From Nesterenkonia sandarakina (GTDB taxonomy: Bacteria > Actinomycetota > Actinomycetes > Actinomycetales > Micrococcaceae), in contig NZ_PVTY01000002.1 of NCBI RefSeq assembly GCF_003003175.1, positions 38,170 through 102,169 of the forward strand: a stretch of DNA of 64,000 nt, in the 5' to 3' direction. Under the pieces are notes generated by a model, which saw nothing but the letters and a program-made list of their open reading frames with translations, was not told the DNA's origin and did not search any database. Shown here piece by piece: positions 32,027-40,889 of this stretch. Each line of letters opens with the position of its first letter. Position 1 is the first letter of the stretch. The position numbers and the translations under genes are program-made.

Positions 32027-33047
32027 AGAGGATCTGGGCTTCTTCGTAGCGCTCGGTCGGCACGGTCTTGAGCCCGTCCAGCGCCTCGGCGAGATCGACC
32101 TTGACGATCTCGGTGCCGCGCAGCGCGGCCATATGGCCCCAGGCCTTCTCATGCACGAGGTCCAGGGCGTGGATGCCGAAGCGGGTGGCGAGCACCCGAT
32201 CGTATCCGGTGGGGTTGCCGCCGCGCTGGATGTGGCCCAGCGTCGTGTGGCGGGACTCGATGCCGGTCTTGGACTCGATCTGATGCGTCACCCACTCGCC
32301 GATGCCGCCCAGGCGGGGGCGTCCGTCAGACTCCTCGCCCTTGCCAGCCAGTGCGGCCTCGGCATCTTCGGGGATGAAGCCCTCGGCGACGACCACCAGG
32401 GGCGAGCGTCCGCGCGAGTGGACCTGCTCGACCCATTCGCAGACCTGGTCCATGGAGACCTTGTGCTCCGGGATCAGGATGGCGTGGGCGCCGGCCGCCA
32501 TGCCGGAGTGCAGCGCGATCCAACCGACGTGGCGCCCCATGACCTCGGCGACCATGCAGCGGTGATGGGACTCCCCGGTGGTGCGCAGCCGGTCCATCGC
32601 GTCGGTGGCGATGGAGATCGCCGTGTCGAAGCCGAAGGTGTAGTCAGTGGCCTTCAGATCGTTGTCGATCGTCTTGGGGACTCCCACCACGGGGATCCCG
32701 TCGTCGGCGAGCCGCTTGGCGCCGGCGAGGGTGCCCTCGCCGCCGATGGCGATGACGGCGTCGATGTCATGGCGCTTGAGCTGCTTGGCGATGTTCTCCG
32801 GCCCGCCCTGGGGGTGGTTGTACGGGTGGGTGCGGGAGGTCCCGAGGATCGTGCCGCCCTCGCGGGAGAGTCCGCGCACGGACTGCCGGGGAAGGTCGAT
32901 GTAGTCGCCCTCGATGAGTCCTCGCCAGCCGCCCTTGAGGCCGACGAACTCGTCGCCATAGCTCTTGATCCCGTGGAGCACGGAGGAGCGGATGACGGCG
33001 TTGAGGCCGGGGCAGTCGCCGCCGGAGGTGAGCAGTCCGATGCGCAT
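32016..33047 (-). CDS. pfkA: 6-phosphofructokinase (ATP-type, actinobacterial group)
   Basis: Phosphorylates fructose 6-phosphate to the 1,6-bisphosphate in glycolysis. The 343 residues contain LLTSGGDCPGLNAVIR, GGEGT (102-106), PKTIDND (124-130, with the catalytic Asp), MGRHVGWIAL and the substrate loop LGHIQRGGNPTGYDR. Gly at the fourth position of GGEGT points to ATP as the phosphoryl donor; PPi enzymes have Asp there. The PKTIDND form is typical of the mixed-substrate group III found in Actinobacteria. It overlaps the GNAT gene behind it. Confidence 0.93.
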   Translation of the reverse strand: MRIGLLTSGGDCPGLNAVIRSSVLHGIKSYGDEFVGLKGGWRGLIEGDYIDLPRQSVRGLSREGGTILGTSRTHPYNHPQGGPENIAKQLKRHDIDAVIAIGGEGTLAGAKRLADDGIPVVGVPKTIDNDLKATDYTFGFDTAISIATDAMDRLRTTGESHHRCMVAEVMGRHVGWIALHSGMAAGAHAILIPEHKVSMDQVCEWVEQVHSRGRSPLVVVAEGFIPEDAEAALAGKGEESDGRPRLGGIGEWVTHQIESKTGIESRHTTLGHIQRGGNPTGYDRVLATRFGIHALDLVHEKAWGHMAALRGTEIVKVDLAEALDGLKTVPTERYEEAQILFGR

Positions 33048-33144
33048 GGTGATTCAGCTCGTCCCTTCATGGATTTCAGGAAAAATCTCAGGCCTGACTT
33101 CCTCGGCAGGTTGCTGCGGCTAAGTCTATGGGGTCGGGCGGGAT

Positions 33145-33177
33145 CCGCAGAGGCCCGGCCGAGTCGGGCCCCTGCGG
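33145..33177 (-). terminator. Hairpin after the aspartate aminotransferase gene
   Basis: A 13-bp stem with one G-T pair (33145-33157 with 33165-33177) and a 7-base loop lies 11 bases past the aminotransferase stop on the minus strand. It separates that gene from pfkA downstream. Confidence 0.7.
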
Positions 33178-33187
33178 CGACCAGCGA

Positions 33188-34402
33188 TCAGCGCAGCAGG
33201 TCCTGGAGCCGACGCAGCCCCTTGGCCAGATCCTCGTCACCCAGGGCGTAGGAGAGCCGCAGGAACCCGCTGGGGCCGAAGGCCTCGCCCGGGACGACGG
33301 CGACCTTCGCCTCCTCCAGGATCAGTTCGGCGAGCTCTGCGGAGGTCTGCGGCGTGCGGCCGGCGATCTCCCGGCCCAGCGCCCCACGGACATCGACATA
33401 GGCGTAGAAGGCGCCCTCGGGCGTCGGGCAGGAGAATCCGGTGATCTCATTGAGCCCGGCCACGATCGCGCGGCGTCGTCGGTCGAAGGCGGTCTTCATC
33501 TCCTCGACCGCGTCGAGCGGACCTTCCACGGCTGCCAGCGCAGCCATCTGCGAGACGTTCGCGACGTTGCTGGTGGCGTGGGACTGCAGGTTCGCGGCGG
33601 CCTTGATGACATCAGCGGGACCCACCATCCAGCCCACGCGCCAGCCGGTCATCGCATAGGTCTTTGCGACGCCGTTGAGGATCACGACCTGGTCGGCGAG
33701 CTCCTCCACGGCGGCGATGGAGCTGAACTCGGCGTCGTCGTAGGTGAGGTGCTCGTAGATCTCATCGGTGACCACCCAGAGTCCCTTCTCCGCAGCCCAG
33801 CGGCCGATCTCGCGGACCTCTTCGGCGGAGTAGACCGCGCCGGTGGGGTTGGAGGGGGAGACGAAGACCAGCACCTTCGTGGCCGGGGTCAGCGTCTGCT
33901 GGAGCTGCTCGAGGGTGACCTTGTAGCCCTGTTCGGGTCCGGCGAAGACGTTCACCGGCACCCCGCCGGCGAGCTTGATCGCCTCGGGGTAGGTGGTCCA
34001 GAACGGAGCCGGCAGGATGACCTCGTCGCCCGGGTTCAGCAGGGTGGCGAAGGTGTTGTACACGGCCTGCTTTCCCCCGTTGGTGATCAAGACGTTCGTC
34101 GCCGCCAGCGCTTCGCCGTCGATCCGGTACCCGGAGTCCCGGGTGGTCTTCTCCGCGACGGCCGCGCGCAGCTCGGGCAGTCCGGCGGCGGGGGAGTAGC
34201 GGTGGAAGCGGGGGTTCAGCGCCGCCTCACGCGCCGCCTCGACGATGTAGCCCGGGGTGGGGAAGTCCGGCTCGCCCGCACCGAATCCGATGACATCCTC
34301 ACCCGCTGCCTTCAGGGCCTTGGCCTTGGCGTCCACCGCAAGGGTGGCGGACTCGGCGATGGAGTCGATACGGTCGGAGATGCGGGAGTTCGGAGCAGTC
34401 AT
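33188..34402 (-). CDS. aspC: Aspartate aminotransferase (PLP, subgroup I-gamma type)
   Basis: PLP enzyme exchanging amino groups between aspartate and glutamate, linking the TCA cycle to the aspartate family served by asd. The 404 residues show the substrate region [17 protein letters not shown] (182-188), [10 protein letters not shown], the PLP Lys247 in [13 protein letters not shown], and LRLSYA near the end. The ATG with AAAGGAT upstream gives the standard N-terminus; the frame stays open 37 codons further without similarity. It diverges from the tRNA-Trp/secE unit. Confidence 0.92.
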   Translation of the reverse strand: MTAPNSRISDRIDSIAESATLAVDAKAKALKAAGEDVIGFGAGEPDFPTPGYIVEAAREAALNPRFHRYSPAAGLPELRAAVAEKTTRDSGYRIDGEALAATNVLITNGGKQAVYNTFATLLNPGDEVILPAPFWTTYPEAIKLAGGVPVNVFAGPEQGYKVTLEQLQQTLTPATKVLVFVSPSNPTGAVYSAEEVREIGRWAAEKGLWVVTDEIYEHLTYDDAEFSSIAAVEELADQVVILNGVAKTYAMTGWRVGWMVGPADVIKAAANLQSHATSNVANVSQMAALAAVEGPLDAVEEMKTAFDRRRRAIVAGLNEITGFSCPTPEGAFYAYVDVRGALGREIAGRTPQTSAELAELILEEAKVAVVPGEAFGPSGFLRLSYALGDEDLAKGLRRLQDLLR

Positions 34403-34450
34403 GTCTGAGGGATCCTTTCGGGATTCATGGACTGATTCAAGCCTACCGGT

Positions 34451-34480
34451 TTGTCCTGCACCGGGCCGAGGGCGTAGAGT
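34451..34480 (+). promoter_or_regulatory. Candidate promoter of the tRNA-Trp-secE-nusG unit
   Basis: TTGTCC (34451-34456), an 18-base spacer and TAGAGT (34475-34480) lie about 100 bases before tRNA-Trp. The -10 hexamer is identical to those before tRNA-Thr and rplJ. A short AACCGG/CCGGTT hairpin (34524-34539) follows in the leader. Confidence 0.5.
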
Positions 34481-34577
34481 GATCGTTCGGTGTCTCCGGC
34501 ACCTCCGATCCATCGTGCCCCGAAACCGGTGCTCCGGTTCTCGATGCGGTAGCGTGGTGGAGGGTCAGTTACCCCCT

Positions 34578-34650
34578 AGGGCAGTGGCGCAATTGGTAGC
34601 GCAACGGTCTCCAAAACCGTAGGTTGCAGGTTCGAGTCCTGTCTGCCCTG
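34578..34650 (+). tRNA. tRNA-Trp (anticodon CCA)
   Basis: Acceptor AGGGCAG/CTGCCCT, D stem GCGC/GCGC, anticodon stem ACGGT/ACCGT with loop CTCCAAA (anticodon CCA), and T stem GCAGG/CCTGT with one wobble all pair. The discriminator is G; CCA is not encoded. The T loop TTCGAGT is canonical. It lies 38 bases before secE, the usual actinobacterial order. Confidence 0.96.
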
Positions 34651-34688
34651 CTAGGCACCCGCCTTAACCGTGAACAGATGGAGTCTTC

Positions 34689-34994
34689 GTGTCCCAGTCG
34701 CCTTCGACGCATGATCAGGGCTCCACGCCTGCCGGCGGCGATCCGAAGGGCCCGTTCGGGAAGCTGTGGCTGTTCCTCCGCCAGGTCGTCGACGAGCTCC
34801 GCAAGGTGGTCGTACCGACCCGGCGCGAGCTGACCAACTACACGCTGGTCGTGCTGGTCTTCGTGGTCATCGTGATCGGAATCGTCACCGGCTTCGACGC
34901 CGTCTTCAGCCGGGGCGCTGAGGCGCTCTTCGGGTCGACCGGAGGTGGCGTGGAGCAGCCGGTCGAGCCTCCCGCCGGCGGCGCCGAGGACTGA
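34689..34994 (+). CDS. secE: Preprotein translocase subunit SecE
   Basis: Essential small subunit that clamps SecY in the membrane. The 101 residues have the conserved amphipathic FLRQVVDELRKVVVPTRREL followed by a single membrane segment (about 50-70), the minimal SecE form. The GTG start is preceded by GGAG. The C-terminal Gly/Pro/Glu tail is not conserved. It lies in the classic order tRNA-Trp, secE, nusG, rplK, rplA. Confidence 0.95.
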   Translation: MSQSPSTHDQGSTPAGGDPKGPFGKLWLFLRQVVDELRKVVVPTRRELTNYTLVVLVFVVIVIGIVTGFDAVFSRGAEALFGSTGGGVEQPVEPPAGGAED

Positions 34995-35100
34995 GCCGGG
35001 CCGCCCAGATGACCATGACGTGATGTCGCAGTCCAGGGCATCCACCACGTGAACGAGAGCTCGCCGTGTGGCGGTGAGCACCACGGAAAGCAGGAGAACA

Positions 35101-35976
35101 GTGTCTGAACAGGATCTTTCGCAGCAGACCGAAGAGGTCGACGCCGCCCAGGATGCCGCTGGCGAATCAGCAGCGGGCATCGACGCGGCCGAGGACGCCT
35201 CCGCCGCTGACGAGACGGCCGCGCAGACCGACGCCGACACCGACGAGGACGCCTCCGAGGCGACCGACGTCGACACCGACTCCGAGGCCCAGACCGAGGA
35301 CGCATCCGCCGAGGGCTACGTCGCCGTCGAGGCTGAGGTCCCAGAGGAGGAGAAGTCCTACGAGGAGCGCGCCGCCGCACTGAAGTCCACGCTGCGCCGC
35401 CAGCTCGGTGACTGGTACGTGGTGCACACCTACGCGGGCTACGAGAAGCGCGTGAAGTCCAACCTGGAGACTCGCATCCAGACCCAGGACATGGAGGACC
35501 ACATCTTCGAGATCGAGGTCCCCATGGAAGAGGTCGTGGAGATCAAGGGCACCCAGCGCAAGGTCGTGAGCCGAGTCCGCATCCCGGGCTACGTCATCGT
35601 CCGCATGGAGCTCACCGACGCCTCCTGGGGCGTTGTGCGCCACACCCCCGGCGTCACCGGATTCGTCGGCAATGCCCACGACCCGCACCCGCTGAGCTCC
35701 GACGAGGTCTTCGACATGCTCTCGGATCACCTCCTCGGCAAGCCGGATGCGCCGAAGCTCAGCGAGGACGGCACTCCCGCCCCCGCGGCCTCGGACATCA
35801 AGGTCGACTTCGAGGTCGGCGAGTCGGTCACCGTCACCGACGGCCCCTTCGCAACCCTGCCGGCCTCCATCTCGGAGATCCACGCAGACTCGCGTCAGCT
35901 CGTGGTGCTCGTCTCGATCTTCGAGCGCGAGACCCCGGTGACGCTGAACTTCAACCAGGTCGAAAAGATCTACTGA
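35101..35976 (+). CDS. nusG: Transcription termination/antitermination factor NusG
   Basis: RNA polymerase-binding factor that couples transcription to translation and Rho. Residues from about 100 on give the NGN domain ([52 protein letters not shown]) and a C-terminal KOW domain ([21 protein letters not shown]). The first 95 or so residues are an extreme Asp/Glu/Ala/Thr-rich extension. The GTG with GGAG upstream was chosen; the frame is open 11 codons further. Actinobacterial NusG proteins often have acidic N-termini, but this one is long. Confidence 0.94.
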   Translation: MSEQDLSQQTEEVDAAQDAAGESAAGIDAAEDASAADETAAQTDADTDEDASEATDVDTDSEAQTEDASAEGYVAVEAEVPEEEKSYEERAAALKSTLRRQLGDWYVVHTYAGYEKRVKSNLETRIQTQDMEDHIFEIEVPMEEVVEIKGTQRKVVSRVRIPGYVIVRMELTDASWGVVRHTPGVTGFVGNAHDPHPLSSDEVFDMLSDHLLGKPDAPKLSEDGTPAPAASDIKVDFEVGESVTVTDGPFATLPASISEIHADSRQLVVLVSIFERETPVTLNFNQVEKIY

Positions 35977-36038
35977 GGTTCACCCGCATGACCGGACTGA
36001 CGAAGTCGTCGGCCCGGAGCATGTGAGAACTCAAGACT

Positions 36039-36075
36039 TTCGACGCCGCAGGTGGCTTTGGCCGGTGGCGTCGAA
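36039..36075 (+). promoter_or_regulatory. Hairpin in the rplK leader
   Basis: A perfect 9-bp stem TTCGACGCC/GGCGTCGAA closes a 19-base region that can pair further (GGCTTTGGCC). It lies in the 239 bases between nusG and rplK, where no gene is seen. A role in L1-mediated feedback on rplKA, as in other bacteria, is possible but unproven. Confidence 0.4.
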
Positions 36076-36215
36076 TCGGTCATCACGCCATGATGGCCAC
36101 CCCCCTGCGTCGCGCTCCTGTGGCACAGGGACACCAGGTGAGGGTTCAGGCCCGCACGCCGCCTCCAGCGGCCGCGAGCGCAGGAACCCACCACGCAAGC
36201 AAAGGACGCTTAAAC

Positions 36216-36647
36216 ATGGCCCCGAAGAAGAGAGTCTCCGGCCTGATCAAGCTGCAGATCAAGGCAGGCGCCGCTAACCCGGCCCCGCCGATCGGTCCTG
36301 CACTCGGTCAGCACGGTGTCAACATCATGGAGTTCTGCAAGGCTTACAACGCCGCGACTGAGGCTCAGCGCGGCAATGTGATCCCTGTGGAGATCACGGT
36401 CTACGAAGACCGCTCCTTCACCTTCGTCACCAAGACCCCGCCGGCCGCCGAGCTGATCAAGAAGGCAGCAGGCGTGGCCAAGGGCTCCGGCGTGCCGCAC
36501 ACCGACAAGGTCGGCAAGCTGAGCCAGTCACAGGTCGAAGAGATCGCTCAGACCAAGATGGAGGACCTCAACGCGAACGACCTCGCAGCGGCCTCCAAGA
36601 TCGTCGCCGGAACTGCCCGCTCCATGGGCATCACGGTCGAAGGCTGA
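36216..36647 (+). CDS. rplK: 50S ribosomal protein L11
   Basis: Stalk-base protein that binds 23S rRNA in the GTPase centre and mediates RelA activation. The 143 residues have the standard N-terminal domain ([20 protein letters not shown]) with the thiostrepton-region prolines, and a C-terminal RNA-binding domain ending in SMGITVEG. The ATG is placed by alignment with the family; AAAGGA stands upstream. It is followed by rplA after 108 bases. Confidence 0.97.
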   Translation: MAPKKRVSGLIKLQIKAGAANPAPPIGPALGQHGVNIMEFCKAYNAATEAQRGNVIPVEITVYEDRSFTFVTKTPPAAELIKKAAGVAKGSGVPHTDKVGKLSQSQVEEIAQTKMEDLNANDLAAASKIVAGTARSMGITVEG

Positions 36648-36755
36648 ACCGGGCTAACGCCCAACATCAACTGATCATTTTGTCCGGCCGAGAGCCGGAC
36701 GGTGGGAAGGGTCGAGCGCGACCCGCGTACCACGACTGCTAAGGAGAACACGCAG

Positions 36756-37460
36756 ATGGCAAAGCGCAGCAAAGCTTATAAAGCAGCGGCACAGAAGGTC
36801 AACGAAGATGCCCTGTACTCCCCGGCCGAGGCACTAGCCCTGGCGAAGGAGATCAACCCGTCCAAGTCGGACGCCACCGTCGAGGTCGCTATGCGGCTCT
36901 CGGTGGACCCGCGCAAGGCTGACCAGATGGTCCGCGGCACGGTCATCCTGCCCAACGGTACCGGCAAGACCTCCCGCGTCGTCGTCTTCACCCAGGGCGA
37001 CAACATCGCCAAGGCCGAAGAGGCCGGGGCTGACTACGTCGGCGGCGATGAGCTCATCGCCAAGGTCGCCGACGGCTGGACCGACTTCGACGCCGCCGTC
37101 GCCTCACCCGACATGATGGGCAAGGTCGGTCGCCTGGGCAAGGTGCTGGGTCCGCGTAACCTGATGCCGAACCCCAAGACCGGCACCGTCACCCCCGACG
37201 TCGCGAAGGCCGTCAACGAGCTCAAGGGCGGCAAGATCACCTTCCGCGTGGACAAGCACTCGAACCTGCACTTCATCGTGGGCAAGACCAGCTTCGACGC
37301 GAAGGCCCTGGCCGAGAACTACGCAGCAGCCCTGGAAGAGATCCTTCGCCTGAAGCCCTCGGCTTCGAAGGGTCGCTACATCGCCAAGGCCACCGTCACC
37401 ACCACCTTCGGCCCCGGCATCCCGGTGGACCCGAACGTGACCAAGGTGATCGCTGACTGA
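36756..37460 (+). CDS. rplA: 50S ribosomal protein L1
   Basis: L1 protuberance protein helping release of deacylated tRNA and, in many bacteria, repressing its own rplKA mRNA. The 234 residues carry the signature [19 protein letters not shown] and [24 protein letters not shown] precedes the ATG. The open frame extends 18 codons upstream into non-homologous sequence, which I exclude. A strong hairpin terminator follows the stop by 21 bases. Confidence 0.97.
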   Translation: MAKRSKAYKAAAQKVNEDALYSPAEALALAKEINPSKSDATVEVAMRLSVDPRKADQMVRGTVILPNGTGKTSRVVVFTQGDNIAKAEEAGADYVGGDELIAKVADGWTDFDAAVASPDMMGKVGRLGKVLGPRNLMPNPKTGTVTPDVAKAVNELKGGKITFRVDKHSNLHFIVGKTSFDAKALAENYAAALEEILRLKPSASKGRYIAKATVTTTFGPGIPVDPNVTKVIAD

Positions 37461-37481
37461 GCACGCCTGAGCAGCACCAGA

Positions 37482-37512
37482 TGAGGCCCTCGTCCCACGG
37501 ACGGGGGCCTCA
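37482..37512 (+). terminator. Terminator of the secE-nusG-rplKA unit
   Basis: A 12-bp stem with one G-T pair (37482-37493 with 37501-37512), extendable by two inner pairs, stands shortly after rplA. No T-run follows. Confidence 0.75.
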
Positions 37513-37535
37513 CCTGTCGCCCCGGCTCCGGCGTT

Positions 37536-37564
37536 TTGCGCCCGGGTGGATCCGTGTGTAGAGT
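37536..37564 (+). promoter_or_regulatory. Candidate promoter of rplJL
   Basis: TTGCGC (37536-37541), 17 bases, TAGAGT (37559-37564). It lies just after the rplA terminator and about 270 bases before rplJ, leaving a long leader. The -10 hexamer matches those of the two other stable-RNA or ribosomal promoters noted here. Confidence 0.6.
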
Positions 37565-37570
37565 GAGGGC

Positions 37571-37790
37571 TGACCAAAGACCGCCGGTCGTTGTTCTCGT
37601 GCGCAGATCATTGGCTGATCTGCGTGGTCAGCAGACATCATGTCTGTGAGGCGATGCAACGTAAAGACCCGATTCGGGCGACCTGCGCAGGACACGATCA
37701 GCTCTTCTCTCCACAGGCTGCTCGCGGTGAAACGCGATCAGCCCCATGCTGGAAGTCATGCCCCGTGCCTTGCGCAGCGGGGCATTTTTT
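37571..37790 (+). promoter_or_regulatory. L10-type mRNA leader with attenuator
   Basis: A leader of about 220 bases ends in an ideal intrinsic terminator: the 8-bp stem ATGCCCCG/CGGGGCAT (37758-37765 with 37778-37785) followed by five further T bases. The terminator lies before, not after, the rplJL coding region, which marks it as an attenuator. Upstream, CGCAGATC...GATCTGCG (around 37599-37624) forms another hairpin. In other bacteria L10-L12 binds such a leader to control its own synthesis; that mode is inferred here. Confidence 0.7.
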
Positions 37791-37839
37791 ATGTCCAGTC
37801 CGAGGAGGGTGACCGGCTTACATGATCGGAAGGAGTGCC

Positions 37840-38358
37840 ATGGCGAATCCTGAGAAGGCTGCCGCCGTCGATGAGTTGAAGGAACTCTTCAACAACTCGA
37901 CTGCCGCAGTGCTCACGGAATACCGCGGCCTCTCCGTGGGCCAGCTGCAGACTCTGCGCCGGTCCGTGCGAGAGAACGCACACTACGCTGTGGTGAAGAA
38001 CACGCTCACCGAGATTGCGGCCCGGGAAGTCGGCATCGACGCCTTTGAAGGCAAGATGTCCGGACCCTCCGCAATCGCCTTCGTCCACGGCGACCCCGTG
38101 GACGTGGCCAAGGCGCTGCGTGACTTCGCCAAGAGCAACCCTGAGCTCATCGTCAAGGGCGGCTACATGGATGGCGTCGCCCTCGATGAGGCAGGTATGA
38201 AGAAGCTCGCGGATCTTGAATCCCGTGAGGTTCTGCTCGGCAAGATGGCTGGTGCCCTCATCGGCGTCCAGTCCAAGGCTGCCGCACTGTTCCAGGCGCC
38301 GCTGTCGAAGGCCGTTCGCACGGTCGAGGCACTGCGCGAGAAGCAGGAAGCTGCCTGA
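37840..38358 (+). CDS. rplJ: 50S ribosomal protein L10
   Basis: Base of the ribosomal stalk, binding 23S rRNA and L7/L12 dimers. The 172 residues start MANPEKAAAVDELKELF, preceded by the excellent site GGAAGGAG at five bases; an ATG six codons earlier is not used in this view. The core LTEYRGLSVGQLQTLRRSVR is typical. The Ala-rich C-terminal helix (ALREKQEAA) ends shortly after the first L12-binding region, as in other Actinobacteria. Confidence 0.96.
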   Translation: MANPEKAAAVDELKELFNNSTAAVLTEYRGLSVGQLQTLRRSVRENAHYAVVKNTLTEIAAREVGIDAFEGKMSGPSAIAFVHGDPVDVAKALRDFAKSNPELIVKGGYMDGVALDEAGMKKLADLESREVLLGKMAGALIGVQSKAAALFQAPLSKAVRTVEALREKQEAA

Positions 38359-38418
38359 GCTCGAGCTCACCACAGATCCGCAAGCAACACCCCCTAAACA
38401 TTTAGAAGGAGCGCCCCC

Positions 38419-38796
38419 ATGGCGAAGATGAGCAACGACGAACTGATCGAACAGTTCAAGGAAATGTCCCTGATCGAGCTCTCCGAGTTCGTCAAGGTCT
38501 TCGAAGAGACCTTCGACGTCACTGCCGCTGCTCCCGCAGCAGCCGCAGCGGCTCCCGCAGCAGCAGCTGAGGAAGAAGAAGAGCAGACCGAGTTCGACGT
38601 GGTCCTCGAGTCCGCAGGCGAGAAGAAGATCGGCGTCATCAAGGAGGTGCGCGGTCTGACTTCCCTCGGTCTCAAGGAGGCAAAGGACGTCGTCGACAGC
38701 GCCCCCAAGGCTGTTCTCGAGGGTGTCGACAAGGCAACCGCCGAGAAGGCCAAGGAGACCCTGGAAGGCGCAGGCGCCACCGTCACCCTCAAGTGA
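38419..38796 (+). CDS. rplL: 50S ribosomal protein L7/L12
   Basis: Stalk protein that recruits translation GTPases. The 125 residues consist of an N-terminal dimerisation helix ([19 protein letters not shown]), an Ala-rich hinge, and the C-terminal domain [20 protein letters not shown] to TVTLK with the conserved Lys cluster. AGAAGGAG precedes the ATG. A 21-bp terminator follows, ending the rplJL unit. Confidence 0.97.
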   Translation: MAKMSNDELIEQFKEMSLIELSEFVKVFEETFDVTAAAPAAAAAAPAAAAEEEEEQTEFDVVLESAGEKKIGVIKEVRGLTSLGLKEAKDVVDSAPKAVLEGVDKATAEKAKETLEGAGATVTLK

Positions 38797-38835
38797 TCGG
38801 GGCGGCGAGAGCCGCATCCAGGCAGTCTTGACTGC

Positions 38836-38880
38836 ATACAGAAATCCCCCGGAAGGCTTCCTTCCGGGGGATTTCTGTAT
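38836..38880. terminator. Bidirectional terminator between rplL and the membrane-protein gene
   Basis: A perfect 21-bp stem (38836-38856 with 38860-38880) has a 3-base loop. It separates plus-strand rplJL from a convergent minus-strand operon. T-richness of the outer stem (ATTTCTGTAT) may substitute for a separate T-tract. Confidence 0.92.
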
Positions 38881-38917
38881 TGCTGAGACTCTGAGACTGT
38901 GGACTCTGGGAATCTGG

Positions 38918-39385
38918 TCAGAGCCGGCTGCCAGGCTTGGGCATCAGCCCGGTCGCCACCAGGGCCAGCCCGGCCAGCGCGAAGACCCCGAGGGCCACGA
39001 TGAGCCAATCGATGTAGATCCCCAGCACGGTGCTCGCCAGCACCCACAGCGCCAGCGCCACCGCGATCGCAGCGTAGATGACCCCTGAGACGCGAGGGCC
39101 GCTCCCGGACCGCGCGTCCGCACCGCCGGAGGTTCCCGCGAGCGTAGCCTTCCCGGCGGGGACCGCCGCTGCTCCGGTGGAGGGCGCGGTCCCGGCGCTG
39201 AGCGCCGCCTCCTGCTCGGCGCGCTCGAACCAGCGGGGGCCGCGCTCGGGCTCCTTCCAGGTGAAGTCGCGCTCGCTCTGCGCCCGCAGCGACTCGGCCA
39301 GCAGCTCGTCGACGTCGGCCGGCTCCGCCGGGAGCGGCCGGGTGGGGTGGGTGCGTGCGTCCTGCTCAGGGTGCTCGGCGGTCAT
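38918..39385 (-). CDS. Membrane protein of unknown function, second gene of the pspC operon
   Basis: A 155-residue protein with a hydrophilic, acidic then Ala/Gly-rich N-terminal part of about 95 residues, and two membrane segments (about 100-121 and 124-147) ending in a short basic tail. I do not recognise a family. Its ATG overlaps the stop of the PspC-domain gene by four bases, so it is coupled to it and may act in the same envelope function. Its own stop faces the 21-bp terminator. Confidence 0.7.
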   Translation of the reverse strand: MTAEHPEQDARTHPTRPLPAEPADVDELLAESLRAQSERDFTWKEPERGPRWFERAEQEAALSAGTAPSTGAAAVPAGKATLAGTSGGADARSGSGPRVSGVIYAAIAVALALWVLASTVLGIYIDWLIVALGVFALAGLALVATGLMPKPGSRL

Positions 39386-40761
39386 CGCTGCTCACCTTCC
39401 TGCTCATAGGTGGTGGAGTCATAGATCGTGGTGTTGCCGAAGGCCGAGTTCAGCTCCAGATGGATCTGATCCTCGGCGCCGTCGGGCCCGATCACCAGGT
39501 CATCGCCGGAGATCCCAGAGCGTTCCAGGCTGTCATCCTGGGTGGCGATCTCCAGGTTGCTCAGCGCCTGGCCGTTGCTGATGGTCACCTGGGTGTCGTC
39601 CGGGACTATCACCGTGGTGTTGGAGAAGGCCTGGTTCACGTTGGCCTCAGGGATGACGGGCGCGGCGGGGGTGCCGTTCACGTCGTCGAGTTCGCGCAGG
39701 TCCACCGTGGTGTTGGCGAAGACGCTGTGCACCTGTGCGTCGGAGGTCTCGTAGTTGCCGAACGCGTAGCTTGTGCCGCCGCTGAATCCAGACGCGTTCT
39801 GCCCGGCGAAGAGCACCAGCATGACCGCGGTGCTCAGTGCGAGCAGTCCTGGAACGCCGGGACGGCCTCGAAGCGCCTCGGTGATGTGGCTCAGCCCCAG
39901 GAGCAGCACCAGACCCGCGGTGGCCGCGATGGCCACGGACATTGTGGGAAAGCCGAAGATGGTGCCGAGCCAGGCGAGTCCCACGATGACCGGTACGGCC
40001 AGCATGCCAAGCCCCCAGCTCAGCTGACGGCGACGACGCCGCGCGGCCTGCTCACGGGGTGAGCACTGCGGGCGGGGCTCCCGGGTCCTGGCGGAGACGG
40101 AGCTCGCCGGGGTGGCAGCCGGAGCAGCGGAGGATGCGTGAGCCGCCGGGGTCGGCGTGGGCGCTTCTTCCTTGGGATACCAGGCCGGTCTCCCGTCCGC
40201 ACGCGGCGGCTTCGAGTTCCCGGCCTCAGCTTTTCCCGCGGCGCCCCGACCCGAGGCGTCGAAGCGGCCCGGGGTGGAGCGACCCGCGCCGTTTGAAGCG
40301 GCCGATCCGCCAGTGCCTGCGGCTCCGGAGCTGCGCCGGTGATTGCGGACCATCACATAGACCAGCCAGCCCACGGCTCCGAGGATCGCCAGGTTCAGCA
40401 GCACCGCGAGTGGTCCAGCGACGCTGACCGGGGTGAAGATGTTCAGCGCACCGATGACCGCGAGGACGGCGCCACCGATGAAGCCCGAGGTGTAGTCCCC
40501 GCGGACCGCCTGCTGCGCATGGATCCGTCCCTCGCGATCCGGGATCAAGATCCACGCCAGCCCGTAGAGCAGCGCCGCGGGGGAGAAGAAGATGATGAAG
40601 GCGACGACGCCGAGCCCGCGCACCAGGGCGGCGTCCCATCCCACCTTGAGTGAGATTCCGGCGAAGATTCCTCCGAGCCAGCCTTCTTCGGGACGGGTGA
40701 GTCCCGTGGTGCGCATCCAGTCGAAGAAGCGGCGGCCTGTCTCAGGCTTCTGATTGTCCAT
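39382..40761 (-). CDS. PspC-domain membrane protein with LiaF-like C-terminus
   Basis: A 459-residue membrane protein. The N-terminal PspC domain (about 20-75: PEEGWLGGIFAGISLKVGWD, then two membrane helices) is followed by two more helices, a long Ala/Pro/Ser linker, and three helices. The C-terminal extracytoplasmic part has repeated FANTTVDL/FSNTTVIV/FGNTTIYD strands, resembling the LiaF/toast-rack domain. Such proteins sense envelope stress and restrain a LiaS-type kinase. The divergent neighbour encodes a PspC-domain kinase, so the pair probably forms one signalling module. Confidence 0.8.
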   Translation of the reverse strand: MDNQKPETGRRFFDWMRTTGLTRPEEGWLGGIFAGISLKVGWDAALVRGLGVVAFIIFFSPAALLYGLAWILIPDREGRIHAQQAVRGDYTSGFIGGAVLAVIGALNIFTPVSVAGPLAVLLNLAILGAVGWLVYVMVRNHRRSSGAAGTGGSAASNGAGRSTPGRFDASGRGAAGKAEAGNSKPPRADGRPAWYPKEEAPTPTPAAHASSAAPAATPASSVSARTREPRPQCSPREQAARRRRRQLSWGLGMLAVPVIVGLAWLGTIFGFPTMSVAIAATAGLVLLLGLSHITEALRGRPGVPGLLALSTAVMLVLFAGQNASGFSGGTSYAFGNYETSDAQVHSVFANTTVDLRELDDVNGTPAAPVIPEANVNQAFSNTTVIVPDDTQVTISNGQALSNLEIATQDDSLERSGISGDDLVIGPDGAEDQIHLELNSAFGNTTIYDSTTYEQEGEQR

Positions 40762-40889
40762 GCCTCCAGTCTCCGCCGGGCCCCCGTGTCCTCGCTATTG
40801 GGGGGCACCCTGATTGAACCCTGAATCCCAGCCCCGGGTCCCCCGATATCGGGCTCGGACCATCGAAGTGCACCAGGGGGCGTGGCAGT

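Noticed and set aside
36090-36215. Upstream extension of rplK starting at an earlier ATG
   Set aside because: The 42 added residues have no L11 similarity, and the standard N-terminus [14 protein letters not shown] starts at 36216.
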